A stretch of 64,000 nt of DNA from Polaribacter sp. BM10 (GTDB lineage: Bacteria; Bacteroidota; Bacteroidia; Flavobacteriales; Flavobacteriaceae). Position 1 is the stretch's first letter. Each line of letters starts with the position of its first letter. The position numbers and the translations under genes were made by a program. Shown here in pieces: positions 1 to 7,931 of the stretch. The notes under the pieces are model-generated. The model was not told the origin of the DNA. It saw only the letters and a program-made list of their open reading frames with translations, and searched no databases. The stretch lies in the NCBI RefSeq assembly GCF_002005425.1, contig NZ_CP019704.1, positions 930,001-994,000 on the forward strand, read 5' to 3'.

Positions 1-666
1 CAAAAGAAAATTAAAGACTTAAAGATGAAAAATCATTTGCAAACTTTAGAGCAAAAAGCTTTACAGTTACAAATGAATCCTCACTTTATTTTTAACGTTT
101 TAAACGGAATTAAAGCATTAGGAAATTCAGAAAAAAAACAAGAGTTAAACGAAACAATATCTAGTTTTTCTGTACTTTTAAGAAGTGTTTTAAACAACTC
201 TAGATTAGAAGAAATTAGTTTAAAAGAAGAAATAACAACTTTAAAAAATTATTTAAAATTAGAACAACAAATGAGTTCTAAGAATTTTGATTTTTTTATT
301 GAAGAAAATTTAAACGGAATTGATGCCGAAGAAATTTTGATTCCGCCTATGTTAATGCAACCCTTTGCAGAAAACGCAATCAAACACGGAATTTCTAAAA
401 TCAACAGAAAAGGAAATATTCTTATTACTTTTGATGTAAAACAAGCCTTTTTACATTGTTCGATTATAGATAATGGTATAGGAATTTACCATGACACAAC
501 TAATAAATCAGAAAAAAAACATACTTCTGTTGCTTTTAAAGTAACAAAAGAAAGAATAGAAAACCTATCGAAATACAATGTTTTTACTGCTAAAGAAATT
601 TTTAAAGAATCAAATTGCATCGGAACAAAAATTTCATTTAAAATTCCTCTAAAAACAGATTATTAA
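1..666 (+). CDS. LytS/YehU-family sensor histidine kinase, 3' part (cut by window edge)
   Basis: The reading frame is open from base 1 with no stop before the first ATG at 25, so the gene very likely begins outside the window. Visible is the His_kinase domain (LytS type): the phospho-acceptor motif NPHFIFN (His at residue 20 from the ATG at 25), the N-box PFAENAIKHG (113-122) and the G1 box DNGIGI (149-154), so the ATP-binding half is intact. Kinases of this type usually have membrane or sensor segments upstream. It would autophosphorylate on His and pass phosphate to the LytTR regulator at 1517, from which it is separated by a phosphoesterase gene only 6 bases downstream. The signal sensed cannot be told. 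Confidence 0.85.
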   Translation, partial: QKKIKDLKMKNHLQTLEQKALQLQMNPHFIFNVLNGIKALGNSEKKQELNETISSFSVLLRSVLNNSRLEEISLKEEITTLKNYLKLEQQMSSKNFDFFIEENLNGIDAEEILIPPMLMQPFAENAIKHGISKINRKGNILITFDVKQAFLHCSIIDNGIGIYHDTTNKSEKKHTSVAFKVTKERIENLSKYNVFTAKEIFKESNCIGTKISFKIPLKTDY

Positions 667-672
667 ATTAAA

Positions 673-1515
673 ATGGAAAGAAGAAAATTTATAAAAAATT
701 CACTTTTAGGTGCTGCTGGCGCTAGTTTAATTGGTGGTTTATATACTTGGCAAGTAGAGCCTTTTTGGTTAGAGTTTGTTCATGTAAATATGCCTATAAA
801 AAATTTACCAGATCATTTAGAAGGTAAAACGCTAATGCAAATTAGCGATATTCATGTTGGTAATAAGTTTAATTATAATTATGTAATCGAATCTTTTGAA
901 AAAGCTAAATTATTAGAACCCGATTTTGTAGTGTACACTGGCGATTTTGTTTCTTATGAAAATGAAGAGCAATTAGAACAATTACAAACTGTTATGAAAT
1001 CTACAGTTAAAGGAAAGTTAGGAACTGCCGGTGTTTTAGGAAATCATGATTATGGTGGCGATTGGGTAGAACAACATGTTGCTGATGCAATTACAGATGT
1101 TTTAAAAGAAGCTGGAATTACAATTTTAATTAATGATGAAAAAGAATTTGATGGATTGAATATTATGGGAATTGATGATTATTGGGGATTAAATTTTGAC
1201 CCAACAAAAATTACTTCTAAATATGATGCAAAAAAAGCAAATATTATGCTTTGCCATAATCCTGATGTGTGTGATTTAGATGTTTGGAATAATTATAAAG
1301 GTTGGATTCTTTCGGGTCATACTCATGGCGGACAAGTGAAACCTCCTTTTTTAAATCCGCCAATTTTACCCGTAGAAAATAAAAGATATAACGCTGGTGA
1401 AATAGATTTATTCGACGGACGAACATTATATATTAATAGAGCTTTAGGTAATTTGTATCAAGTTCGATTTAATGTAAGACCAGAAATTACAGTTTTTAAG
1501 TTATCGAAATCTTAA
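673..1515 (+). CDS. Metallophosphoesterase (calcineurin-like, YkoQ/YaeI-type), Tat-like leader
   Basis: 280 aa with the dinuclear-metal phosphoesterase motifs in order: DIH (59-61), GD (90-91), GNHD (123-126), a His at 195 and GHTHGG (215-220). The N-terminus carries a twin-arginine type signal (RRKFIK at 3-8, then a hydrophobic run to about residue 24), so it is probably exported or anchored at the membrane facing the periplasm. Relatives act on phosphodiesters, for example UDP-diacylglucosamine or phospholipid-like substrates; the substrate here is unknown. It lies 6 bases after the kinase and 1 base before the response regulator, so the three genes are almost certainly one transcript. Confidence 0.85.
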   Translation: MERRKFIKNSLLGAAGASLIGGLYTWQVEPFWLEFVHVNMPIKNLPDHLEGKTLMQISDIHVGNKFNYNYVIESFEKAKLLEPDFVVYTGDFVSYENEEQLEQLQTVMKSTVKGKLGTAGVLGNHDYGGDWVEQHVADAITDVLKEAGITILINDEKEFDGLNIMGIDDYWGLNFDPTKITSKYDAKKANIMLCHNPDVCDLDVWNNYKGWILSGHTHGGQVKPPFLNPPILPVENKRYNAGEIDLFDGRTLYINRALGNLYQVRFNVRPEITVFKLSKS

Positions 1516-1516
1516 A

Positions 1517-2272
1517 ATGAATAGACTAACTGCCATATTAGTAGAAGATAATTTTTTAGCTTTAGAAATGTTAGAATTAGACATTTCTAAGTATCACAAA
1601 GAAATAGAAATTATTGGTACTGCAAAATCTGTTGTACAAGCAGCAAAACTTCTACGTAAAACAAGACCAGATATTCTCTTTTTAGATATTATGTTGGGCG
1701 ACGGAACAGGTTTTGATATTTTAGAAATCTTTCCTGATTTACAATCAAAAATCATATTTGTAACCGCAAGTGATGCTTACGCTATTAAAGCTTTTAAATT
1801 TGCTGCTATAGATTATATACTTAAGCCTTATTCTAATGAAGGTTTAGCCAATTCTATTAAAAAAGCTAAACAGCAAATTCAACCAAAAAAAGAGCAATTA
1901 CAAGTATTAAAGCAAGCTATAAACGAACCCAATACTAATTTAGAACAGATTTCTTTACATACATCAGAAAAAATTATTGTTGTAAATATTAAAGATATTA
2001 TTCGTTGTAAGTCAGACAATAATTATACTACGTTTTATTTAATTGATAACCAGAAAATTTTAGTATCAAAAACCTTAAAATTTTATGCAGATTTATTAAA
2101 AGATATTGGTTTTTTAAGAGTACATCAAAGTCATTTGATTAATACTTTTTATATAAAAGAGTTTATAAAATCTGATGGTGGTTATTTAATTTTAACTGAT
2201 AATTCTAATATTCCTGTTTCTGTTAGAAAAAAAAATGAAGTAATAAATCTTCTTAAAAATCTTCATTTGTAG
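1517..2272 (+). CDS. LytTR-family DNA-binding response regulator
   Basis: 251 aa. Receiver domain 1-120 with acidic residues ED at 10-11, phospho-acceptor Asp57 in FLDIML, and a conserved Lys in the YILKP segment. A linker of about 25 residues follows, then a LytTR DNA-binding domain (about 148-250) with the typical LRVHQSHLIN stretch. Cytoplasmic transcription regulator and presumed partner of the LytS-like kinase at 1-666. It starts 1 base after the phosphoesterase stop, which suggests translational coupling. Targets cannot be read from the window. Confidence 0.9.
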   Translation: MNRLTAILVEDNFLALEMLELDISKYHKEIEIIGTAKSVVQAAKLLRKTRPDILFLDIMLGDGTGFDILEIFPDLQSKIIFVTASDAYAIKAFKFAAIDYILKPYSNEGLANSIKKAKQQIQPKKEQLQVLKQAINEPNTNLEQISLHTSEKIIVVNIKDIIRCKSDNNYTTFYLIDNQKILVSKTLKFYADLLKDIGFLRVHQSHLINTFYIKEFIKSDGGYLILTDNSNIPVSVRKKNEVINLLKNLHL

Positions 2273-2308
2273 TATTTTTTTACTACATTTACATATAAAT
2301 CATTTGTA

Positions 2309-2761
2309 ATGAAGGTAAAAGATAAGGAAAGGGCAGATCGAATAATAGAAATTTATAATGATGTAAGTTTAAATCAAAGGAAATTTGCAGAATTAATTGG
2401 TGTATCTCAACAATTGGTAAGTGCAGTATTAAATTATAATAAAAAACCAAACGAAACCATCCTTTTTGCCATTATAGATAACATTTCAAGTGTAGACCCA
2501 ATATGGTTATTAACAGGTAAAGGAAAATATACAAATAACTATGTCCCCCAAAATATAGTATCTACCCCCATAGATACATATATTTCAAACATGGTAAAGG
2601 AGCGCTTTGATAAAATTACTAGTGAAATGAATCAAAGATTATCAAATATTGAAGAATTAATTTCTAAAACTAACGCAAAGAATATCTTGAGAAGAATTGA
2701 TCAAGACAATTCTAAATTGGTATCAGAATTAAAAAAAGGTACTAAAAACTTAGGAAGCTAA
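2309..2761 (+). CDS. HTH (XRE/CI-repressor-like) DNA-binding protein
   Basis: 150 aa. An N-terminal helix-turn-helix covers about residues 20-62 (RKFAELIGVSQQLVSAVLN), and the following WLLTGKG at about 71-77 is typical of CI-like repressors. The C-terminal half is helical and charged with coiled-coil character (about 95-150), probably for dimerisation; there is no LexA-type peptidase domain. A short inverted repeat (TTACA-N11-TGTAA, 2289-2309) sits at the start codon and could be an autoregulatory operator, but this is weak in AT-rich DNA. The 3' end overlaps the convergent gene at 2750 by 12 bases. No phage genes are nearby. Confidence 0.75.
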   Translation: MKVKDKERADRIIEIYNDVSLNQRKFAELIGVSQQLVSAVLNYNKKPNETILFAIIDNISSVDPIWLLTGKGKYTNNYVPQNIVSTPIDTYISNMVKERFDKITSEMNQRLSNIEELISKTNAKNILRRIDQDNSKLVSELKKGTKNLGS

Positions 2762-3163
2762 TCCTTTAATATTTGATACCGCTTCTAATTTAAATTGAAT
2801 TAGGTTTATTAAAAAAAATAGAGTTTCAGATTTTTTTAAATCATTATAATAATTTAAAACTTCTATAGATTTTAAAGTTGCCTCTTTGTAGGTTACGGCA
2901 TGTTGCTCTACTGGTACTTCTTGTTCAAATAATAAAGAAAAATAATCTATAATATTGTTAAAATAAATTCGATCTTCATCTTTAACAGTTAATTTAAACT
3001 TCTCTAAAAAATTAACAATTGAATCTAATCCTCCAAAATCGTTAATTTTTTTAACCATTTTTTGTTGTAAAGTCATAATTTCAGTTTTAGTTTGGGAAAC
3101 TAAATTTACAAATTCAACAGATAAAAACCTAATTTTTAATATTTGATATAAATTTTTAAGCAC
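2750..3163 (-). CDS. Hypothetical protein, helical, 137 aa
   Basis: I do not recognise this family. The sequence is mostly helical, without signal peptide or membrane segment, rich in Lys, Glu, Phe and Leu. The longest start is GTG at 3163, directly after the terminator hairpin of the tRNA-His; an in-frame ATG at 3076 would give a 108-aa protein starting MTLQQK. The stretch between the two starts reads like coding helix, so the GTG is possible. Its stop region overlaps the end of the CI-like regulator gene by 12 bases in convergent orientation. Confidence 0.6.
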   Translation of the reverse strand: MLKNLYQILKIRFLSVEFVNLVSQTKTEIMTLQQKMVKKINDFGGLDSIVNFLEKFKLTVKDEDRIYFNNIIDYFSLLFEQEVPVEQHAVTYKEATLKSIEVLNYYNDLKKSETLFFLINLIQFKLEAVSNIKGLAS

Positions 3164-3193
3164 AAAAAAAGCTTCTTATTTCTAAGAAGCTTT
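3164..3193 (-). terminator. Intrinsic terminator after tRNA-His
   Basis: An 11-bp perfect stem (3168-3178 with 3183-3193, 4-nt loop) is followed on the minus strand by a run of seven U (complement of 3164-3170). It lies just 3' of the tRNA in its direction of transcription. Confidence 0.8.
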
Positions 3194-3202
3194 CTATTTT
3201 TG

Positions 3203-3277
3203 GGTGGAAGACGGGACTCGAACCCGCGACACTCGGTACCACAAACCGATACTCTAACCAACTGAGCTACAACCACC
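3203..3277 (-). tRNA. tRNA-His (anticodon GTG)
   Basis: On the minus strand the sequence folds as a cloverleaf: D stem GCTC/GAGT, anticodon stem TCGGT/ACCGA with loop TTGTGGT (anticodon GTG, His), and T stem GCGGG/CCCGT with loop TTCGAGT. An extra 5' G opposite the discriminator C is present (3277/3203), the known identity element of tRNA-His. CCA is not encoded. The acceptor stem GTGGTTG/CTTCCAC contains two adjacent U-U oppositions (pairs 5-68 and 6-67). Confidence 0.93.
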
Positions 3278-3331
3278 ATATAATTGCGGGTGCAAATATA
3301 AAAATATTTTTTAATTTAAAACAACAAAAAA

Positions 3332-4048
3332 CTAAATTAATTTATCTAAATTTTTAACAGCAACGTAACGTTCTGAGGTAAAACCTTCTGCGTGATCTAC
3401 TCCTATCAATCTTCCTAAATCTCTTGCTCTATAATTTATACTATCTATAAAATTTTTACTTGTAATTGGCGTTTCTGGCTCTTTACTGTTCGGATCAAAG
3501 AATTGAGATCCATAAGCTAAAACTGCTTTGGTTTTCTTTTCTATAAAACCAGTAATATCAATTACAAAATCTGGTTCAATATTTTTCCATTGAATGTAAT
3601 GATACACTTGTTTTGGACGCCATTTCTCTTGAATTTCTCCATTAACAGTAGTTTCAATCTTGATTAATCCGCTTAAAAAACAAGCATCAGAAACTAATTT
3701 GCTTCCTTTACCATGATCGATATGTCTATCATCAATAGCGTTGCATAAAACAACATCTGGCTTGTATTTACGAATCATTTTTATAATTTCTAGTTGATGT
3801 TTTTTATCATTAATAAAAAAACCATCAGAAAACTTTAAATTTTCTCTTACAGAAACACCCATTATGTCTGCAGCTTTGTTTGCTTCAATCATTCTTAATG
3901 CTGCAGAACCTCGCGTACCTAATTCACCTTGAGTTAAATCTACAATTCCTACTTTTTTACCTAGTGAAACTTCTTTTGCTATTGTTGCACCACAACCTAA
4001 TTCTACATCATCTGGATGTGCTCCAAAAGCTAATATGTCTAATTTCAT
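3332..4048 (-). CDS. bshB1: Bacillithiol biosynthesis deacetylase BshB1
   Basis: 238 aa, LmbE/PIG-L zinc deacetylase family. The motif AHPDDVE (10-16) supplies His11 and Asp14 as zinc ligands and Asp13 as base; DDRHIDHGKG (107-115) gives the third zinc ligand His112. It removes acetate from GlcNAc-malate in bacillithiol synthesis, in the cytoplasm. Its length and the conserved TQGELGTRGSA segment fit the BshB1 subfamily well. It lies 23 bases downstream of a PLP trans-sulfuration gene on the same strand, so thiol and sulfur metabolism are probably co-transcribed; the other bacillithiol genes are not in the window. Confidence 0.93.
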   Translation of the reverse strand: MKLDILAFGAHPDDVELGCGATIAKEVSLGKKVGIVDLTQGELGTRGSAALRMIEANKAADIMGVSVRENLKFSDGFFINDKKHQLEIIKMIRKYKPDVVLCNAIDDRHIDHGKGSKLVSDACFLSGLIKIETTVNGEIQEKWRPKQVYHYIQWKNIEPDFVIDITGFIEKKTKAVLAYGSQFFDPNSKEPETPITSKNFIDSINYRARDLGRLIGVDHAEGFTSERYVAVKNLDKLI

Positions 4049-4071
4049 TCTTTTAATTTTATAAAAAGCTC

Positions 4072-5229
4072 TTATTTCTTAGCTTTTAGTATTGCTTGTT
4101 CAATGTCTTCAATTAAATCTTTTGGTTCTTCGATACCAACAGAAAAACGAATTAATCCATCTTTAATACCTCTTTCTAAACGTTCTTTTTCACTTAATAA
4201 AGCATGTGTAGTTTGCACAGGACTAACTGTTGTACTTTCTAAACCTGCCAAACTCATAGAAGGTTTAATAAGTTTTAAATTATTTTGAAAATCCATTGCA
4301 TCAATTCCGTTTGTCAACTCAAAAGACAACATAGCGCCAAAACCTTTCATTTGTTTTTTTGCTAATTCATGCTGCGGATGACTTTTTAAACCAGGATAAT
4401 ATACACAATCGATATCTGAATTGCCTTCTAAATATAATGCCATTACTTCGGCATTTTTAGTTTGTTCTTTTACACGAAGATTTAACGTTTTTAAGCTTCT
4501 TTCTAATAACCAAACTGTTTGATCGCTTAAGTTACCACCAAAATTGATTGCGGTATTCCAGATATGTGCAATATGTTCTTTACTAGCAGCAATGGCACCT
4601 GCAGAAATATCTGAATGACCACCCATATATTTTGTAGCAGAATGTAACATAATGTCTATGTCAAAATCAGCAGGATTTTGATTGATAGGAGAAGCAAAAG
4701 TATTATCTATCATTGTTAAAATATCTTTTGACTTTGCTAAATTAGAAATTGCCGCTAAATCTGTAATTCCTAACAACGGATTAGAAGGTGTTTCTATATA
4801 TAAAACTTTCGTATTCTCTTTAATTAGCGATTCAAAATCTTCTATAGTATCAGATTCTGTAAAAGAATATTCAATTCCGTATTTATCAAATTCAGAAACA
4901 ATAAAATTATAGGTTCCGCCATAAATAACTTGCTGAATAATTACATGATCTCCAGATTTTAGAAAAGCAAACATAGCTGCAGAAATTGCCGCCATACCAG
5001 AACCAAATATTAAACCATCTTCTGTTTTTTCTAAAGCTGCAATTTTTTTACACAGCATTTCTTGATTAGGTGTATTAAAATATCTAGGATATCGTTTTAC
5101 ATCTACACCGTCAAAAGCATAAGAAGTAGACATATACATTGGTGAAACTGCACCCTTAAATTGTTCATCTTTAACTTCTCCAGTATGTACACAAATGGTA
5201 TTTATTCCTGGTTTATTGTTTTCTTTCAT
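4072..5229 (-). CDS. PLP-dependent trans-sulfuration enzyme (cystathionine gamma-synthase / gamma-lyase family)
   Basis: 385 aa, Cys/Met-metabolism PLP family of full length. The Schiff-base lysine is Lys200 in HSATKYMGGHSD; the phosphate-binding FGSGMAA (75-81) and the aspartate of MIDNTFASP (about 173-181) are present. Members interconvert cysteine, cystathionine, homocysteine and methionine; sequence alone does not separate cystathionine gamma-synthase, cystathionine gamma-lyase and methionine gamma-lyase. First gene of a likely two-gene operon with bshB1. I see no SAM riboswitch in the 74 bases upstream. Confidence 0.88.
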   Translation of the reverse strand: MKENNKPGINTICVHTGEVKDEQFKGAVSPMYMSTSYAFDGVDVKRYPRYFNTPNQEMLCKKIAALEKTEDGLIFGSGMAAISAAMFAFLKSGDHVIIQQVIYGGTYNFIVSEFDKYGIEYSFTESDTIEDFESLIKENTKVLYIETPSNPLLGITDLAAISNLAKSKDILTMIDNTFASPINQNPADFDIDIMLHSATKYMGGHSDISAGAIAASKEHIAHIWNTAINFGGNLSDQTVWLLERSLKTLNLRVKEQTKNAEVMALYLEGNSDIDCVYYPGLKSHPQHELAKKQMKGFGAMLSFELTNGIDAMDFQNNLKLIKPSMSLAGLESTTVSPVQTTHALLSEKERLERGIKDGLIRFSVGIEEPKDLIEDIEQAILKAKK

Positions 5230-5303
5230 TTCGATAAATTTACATCAGCTAATTTAGTAAAAGCAATTCTAAAATTATATAAATTTATAATATCTTCGCT
5301 ATA

Positions 5304-6008
5304 ATGATATCAACAGTAATTATCGGAAACGGAAACGTAGCACATCATTTAGAAAAAGCTTTTTTAAAAGCTAATGCTATTGATGTTACTAAAATTAATT
5401 CTAGAAATTTAAGTAACATCCCTAAAGCAGATATTACAATTATTGCCGTTTCAGATAATGCGATAGAAGAAGTTTCTTCTAAAATAGAAAATAGTTTTGT
5501 TGTGCATACTTCTGGTAGTTTTTCTATGGATAATTTACAGAACAAAACTCGCAAAGGCGTTTTTTATATGTTGCAAACTTTTTCTAAAGACAAAGAAATA
5601 GACTTTTCTAAAGTGCCTTTTTGTTTAGAAGCCGAAACTGAAAAAGATTACATTCTACTAGAAAAACTTGCAAAAAGCATTGGTAACAAAATTTATAATA
5701 TTACCACAGAACAAAGAAAAACATTACATGTTGCGGCCGTTTTTGTAAATAACTTTACAAACCATTTATACAAAATTGGCGCAGATATTTGCGATACAAA
5801 TAATGTTCCGTTTGAAATTTTACAACCTTTAATAGATGAAACAGCATCTAAAATTAAAGAGTTAAAACCTCTAAGTGCGCAAACAGGTCCGGCAATAAGA
5901 AACGATACTGAAACTATTAAAAATCATTTAGATTTACTTTCTAAAGAACAACAAACTATTTATAAAATACTAACCAAATCTATTCAGAAATCGAATAAAT
6001 CTGAATAA
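5304..6008 (+). CDS. Rossmann-fold / DUF2520 domain protein
   Basis: 234 aa. An N-terminal NAD(P)-type Rossmann segment starts with VIIGNGNVAHHL (5-16), followed by a C-terminal helical DUF2520 region resembling ketopantoate or pyrroline-carboxylate reductase dimerisation domains. The presumed role is an NAD(P)-dependent reductase of unknown substrate. The next gene (KdsC-like phosphatase) begins 23 bases downstream on the same strand; the pairing of these two families is common in Bacteroidota. The ATG at 5304 begins directly with the Rossmann strand, which supports it as the start. Confidence 0.82.
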   Translation: MISTVIIGNGNVAHHLEKAFLKANAIDVTKINSRNLSNIPKADITIIAVSDNAIEEVSSKIENSFVVHTSGSFSMDNLQNKTRKGVFYMLQTFSKDKEIDFSKVPFCLEAETEKDYILLEKLAKSIGNKIYNITTEQRKTLHVAAVFVNNFTNHLYKIGADICDTNNVPFEILQPLIDETASKIKELKPLSAQTGPAIRNDTETIKNHLDLLSKEQQTIYKILTKSIQKSNKSE

Positions 6009-6031
6009 AAAATAAAGATTACAATATAATT

Positions 6032-6556
6032 ATGGAATTGAGTTATAAACAATTATTACCAGAAATTAATACATTTATTTTTGATGTTGATGGCGTTTTA
6101 ACCAACGGAATGTTAACAATTATGCCAGATGGCGAATTGGTAAGACATATGAATGTGAAAGATGGTTATGCTATGAAAAATGCTTTAAATAAAGGTTATA
6201 GAGTATGTATAATTTCTGGCGGAACAAATGAAGGCGTAAGAAAAAGACTAGCAGCTTTAGGTATCGAAGATATTTACCTTGGTGCTCATAACAAAATAGA
6301 ACAATATAAAGAACTTGTAAAAAAATACGATTTGAAAGCAGAAAACGTATTATATATGGGTGATGATGTACCAGATTTTCCTGTAATGGAATTGGTAGGA
6401 ATGCCTGCATGCCCAAATGACGCTGTTCAAGAAATACAACAAGTAGCTAAATATATTTCTTATAAAAAAGGTGGTGAAGGTTGTGTTAGAGATGTAATAG
6501 AACAAGTTTTACGTGTTCAAAACAAATGGAATGAAAATTTTGATGCGAGTTCATAA
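6032..6556 (+). CDS. kdsC: KdsC-like HAD phosphatase (3-deoxy-D-manno-octulosonate 8-phosphate phosphatase)
   Basis: 174 aa, the typical length of a C0-type HAD enzyme without cap domain. The motif FDVDGVLTNG holds nucleophile Asp18 and acid/base Asp20; ISGG at 61-64 is motif II and YMGDDVPDFP (108-117) the metal-binding motif. It dephosphorylates KDO-8-phosphate for lipopolysaccharide core synthesis; a related sugar-phosphate substrate cannot be excluded because no other KDO gene is adjacent. Likely co-transcribed with the DUF2520 gene. Confidence 0.88.
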   Translation: MELSYKQLLPEINTFIFDVDGVLTNGMLTIMPDGELVRHMNVKDGYAMKNALNKGYRVCIISGGTNEGVRKRLAALGIEDIYLGAHNKIEQYKELVKKYDLKAENVLYMGDDVPDFPVMELVGMPACPNDAVQEIQQVAKYISYKKGGEGCVRDVIEQVLRVQNKWNENFDASS

Positions 6557-6630
6557 AACTTTAACAACAATATTCTAAAATATTTTATATTTTTAAATCC
6601 ATTTTAATATGAATTCAATACTTTTTTAAC

Positions 6631-7053
6631 ATGAAAAAAACATTTTTTACATTTTTATTTTTGTCATTAGTACTTTCTATCAATTCGCAAACAATTTTTG
6701 GAAAATGGAATTCTAAAAATGAAGCAGGTACAGTAGATTCTGTATTAGAAGTTTATGAAAAAAATGGCAAAGCATATGCAAAAGTTGTAGAAATATTAAA
6801 TCCGGCTAGAAAAAATGCACTTTGTGTTGATTGTGAAGGTGAATATAAAGACAACCCCATTTTAGGTTTAGATATTTTATCTGGATTAGAAAAAGATGAT
6901 GACGAATGGTCTGGAGGACAAATTATAGATCCAAGAAATGGTAAAACTTACAAATGCTATATTAAATTAGTAAATGCTAATAAGCTAAAACTTAGAGGAT
7001 ATATTGGTGTTTCACTCTTTGGTAAAACTGCCTATTGGGAAAGAGCTAAATAG
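6631..7053 (+). CDS. DUF2147 domain protein, exported
   Basis: 140 aa with a cleavable Sec signal peptide (KKTFFTFLFLSLVLSINSQ, 2-20). The mature part is a small beta-rich DUF2147 domain, beginning with IFGKWNSKNEAG and ending with the typical SLFGKTAYWERA. Two cysteines near 67-70 (CVDC) could form a disulfide in the periplasm. DUF2147 proteins are periplasmic with no established biochemical function. It is followed within 5 bases by a strong bidirectional terminator. Confidence 0.85.
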   Translation: MKKTFFTFLFLSLVLSINSQTIFGKWNSKNEAGTVDSVLEVYEKNGKAYAKVVEILNPARKNALCVDCEGEYKDNPILGLDILSGLEKDDDEWSGGQIIDPRNGKTYKCYIKLVNANKLKLRGYIGVSLFGKTAYWERAK

Positions 7054-7057
7054 AAAT

Positions 7058-7096
7058 AAAAAAGCCGATTAAAATTAAATTTTAATCGGCTTTTTT
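7058..7096. terminator. Bidirectional terminator between the DUF2147 gene and pcm
   Basis: Perfect 19-nt inverted repeat (7058-7076 and 7078-7096) with a GCCGATT core and A/T tracts at both ends. It lies between the convergent stops at 7053 (+) and 7098 (-), so it can end both transcripts. Confidence 0.9.
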
Positions 7097-7097
7097 A

Positions 7098-7739
7098 TTA
7101 GTTTTTTTCTTCTAACATGGGTACAAATGCAAAATCACCAAGTTCATGTTTTTCGAATTCTTTTGCAGATTTTCTTATAAATAATGTCATAATTTGAGTT
7201 TTGTCTCCTACCGGAATCAACAACTTCCCTCCTACTTTAACTTGTGCTAATAAAGCTTTTGGCACATAAGGTGCACCTGCTGTTACTATAATTTTATCAA
7301 AAGGTGCTTTTTCTTTTAAACCTTTGTAACCATCACCAAAAATAAATCTCTTGGGTTTGTAACCTATTTTAGGTAAAAACAAAGATGTTTTTTTAAACAA
7401 CTCTTTTTGTCTTTCTATAGAATAGACTTCTGCTTTCAATTCTAATAATACAGCCGTTTGGTAACCAGAACCTGTACCAATTTCTAAAACTTTTTCTCCG
7501 GGTTTAATTTCTAAAGTTTCAGATTGAAAAGCAACTGTATAAGGCATAGAAATTGTTTGTTCTGCAGCAATAGGAAAAGCTTTGTCTTGGTAAGCATGTG
7601 CTTCGAAACTAGAATCTATAAACAAATGTCTTGGTATTTTTCTAACCGCATTTAAAACATTTTTATCGGTAATACCTTTTGCTTCTAAAACAGCAGCTAA
7701 TTGATTTCTAAGTCCTTGATGTTTGGATGTGTCTTTCAA
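7098..7739 (-). CDS. pcm: Protein-L-isoaspartate O-methyltransferase
   Basis: 213 aa, normal for bacterial PIMT. The SAM-binding motif I is EIGTGSGY (86-93) and the substrate-side segment QTISMPY is at 61-67; the N-terminal helix LRNQLAAVLEAKGI also fits. The enzyme methylates isoaspartyl residues in aged proteins so that they can return to aspartate. It stands alone on the minus strand, divergent from the oxidoreductase at 7932. Confidence 0.93.
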   Translation of the reverse strand: MKDTSKHQGLRNQLAAVLEAKGITDKNVLNAVRKIPRHLFIDSSFEAHAYQDKAFPIAAEQTISMPYTVAFQSETLEIKPGEKVLEIGTGSGYQTAVLLELKAEVYSIERQKELFKKTSLFLPKIGYKPKRFIFGDGYKGLKEKAPFDKIIVTAGAPYVPKALLAQVKVGGKLLIPVGDKTQIMTLFIRKSAKEFEKHELGDFAFVPMLEEKN

Positions 7740-7799
7740 ATTTAATAATTTCTAAAGTCTAAAAATAGTAATAATTCTAAATACAATATTATAAAATTG

Positions 7800-7807
7800 T
7801 ATCTTTG
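7800..7807 (+). promoter_or_regulatory. Possible -7 element for the oxidoreductase gene
   Basis: TATCTTTG matches the Bacteroidota -7 consensus TAnnTTTG, 125 bases before the ATG at 7932. No clear -33 TTTG is seen. If used, it gives a leader of about 115 nt holding two hairpins (7830-7894). Confidence 0.35.
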
Positions 7808-7829
7808 TTTTCGTTGATTTTTTCTATTA

Positions 7830-7894
7830 AAAAAATAGAAATTTTAAAGCATTTAAAAACAACATTATTCACTATTGTTTTTAATTTAAATGCT
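7830..7894 (+). other. Two inverted repeats in the leader of the Gfo/Idh/MocA gene
   Basis: First repeat: TTTCTATT and AATAGAAA separated by a few A (about 7830-7851). Second repeat: 7848-7862 is complementary to 7875-7894 over 15 pairs with one 5-nt bulge and a 12-nt loop. Both are AT-rich. Neither ends in a U-run in the direction of the gene, so they do not look like simple terminators; a leader RNA structure is possible. Confidence 0.35.
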
Positions 7895-7931
7895 ACAACA
7901 ACAGCTATTAATTCAAAAAAAAAATACATAT

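Noticed and set aside
2289..2309. TTACA-N11-TGTAA as operator of the CI-like regulator
   Set aside because: Arms of 5 bases are expected by chance in DNA this AT-rich; kept only as a remark in the gene entry.
5230..5303. SAM riboswitch upstream of the trans-sulfuration gene
   Set aside because: Only 74 AT-rich bases without the paired elements of any SAM riboswitch class I know.
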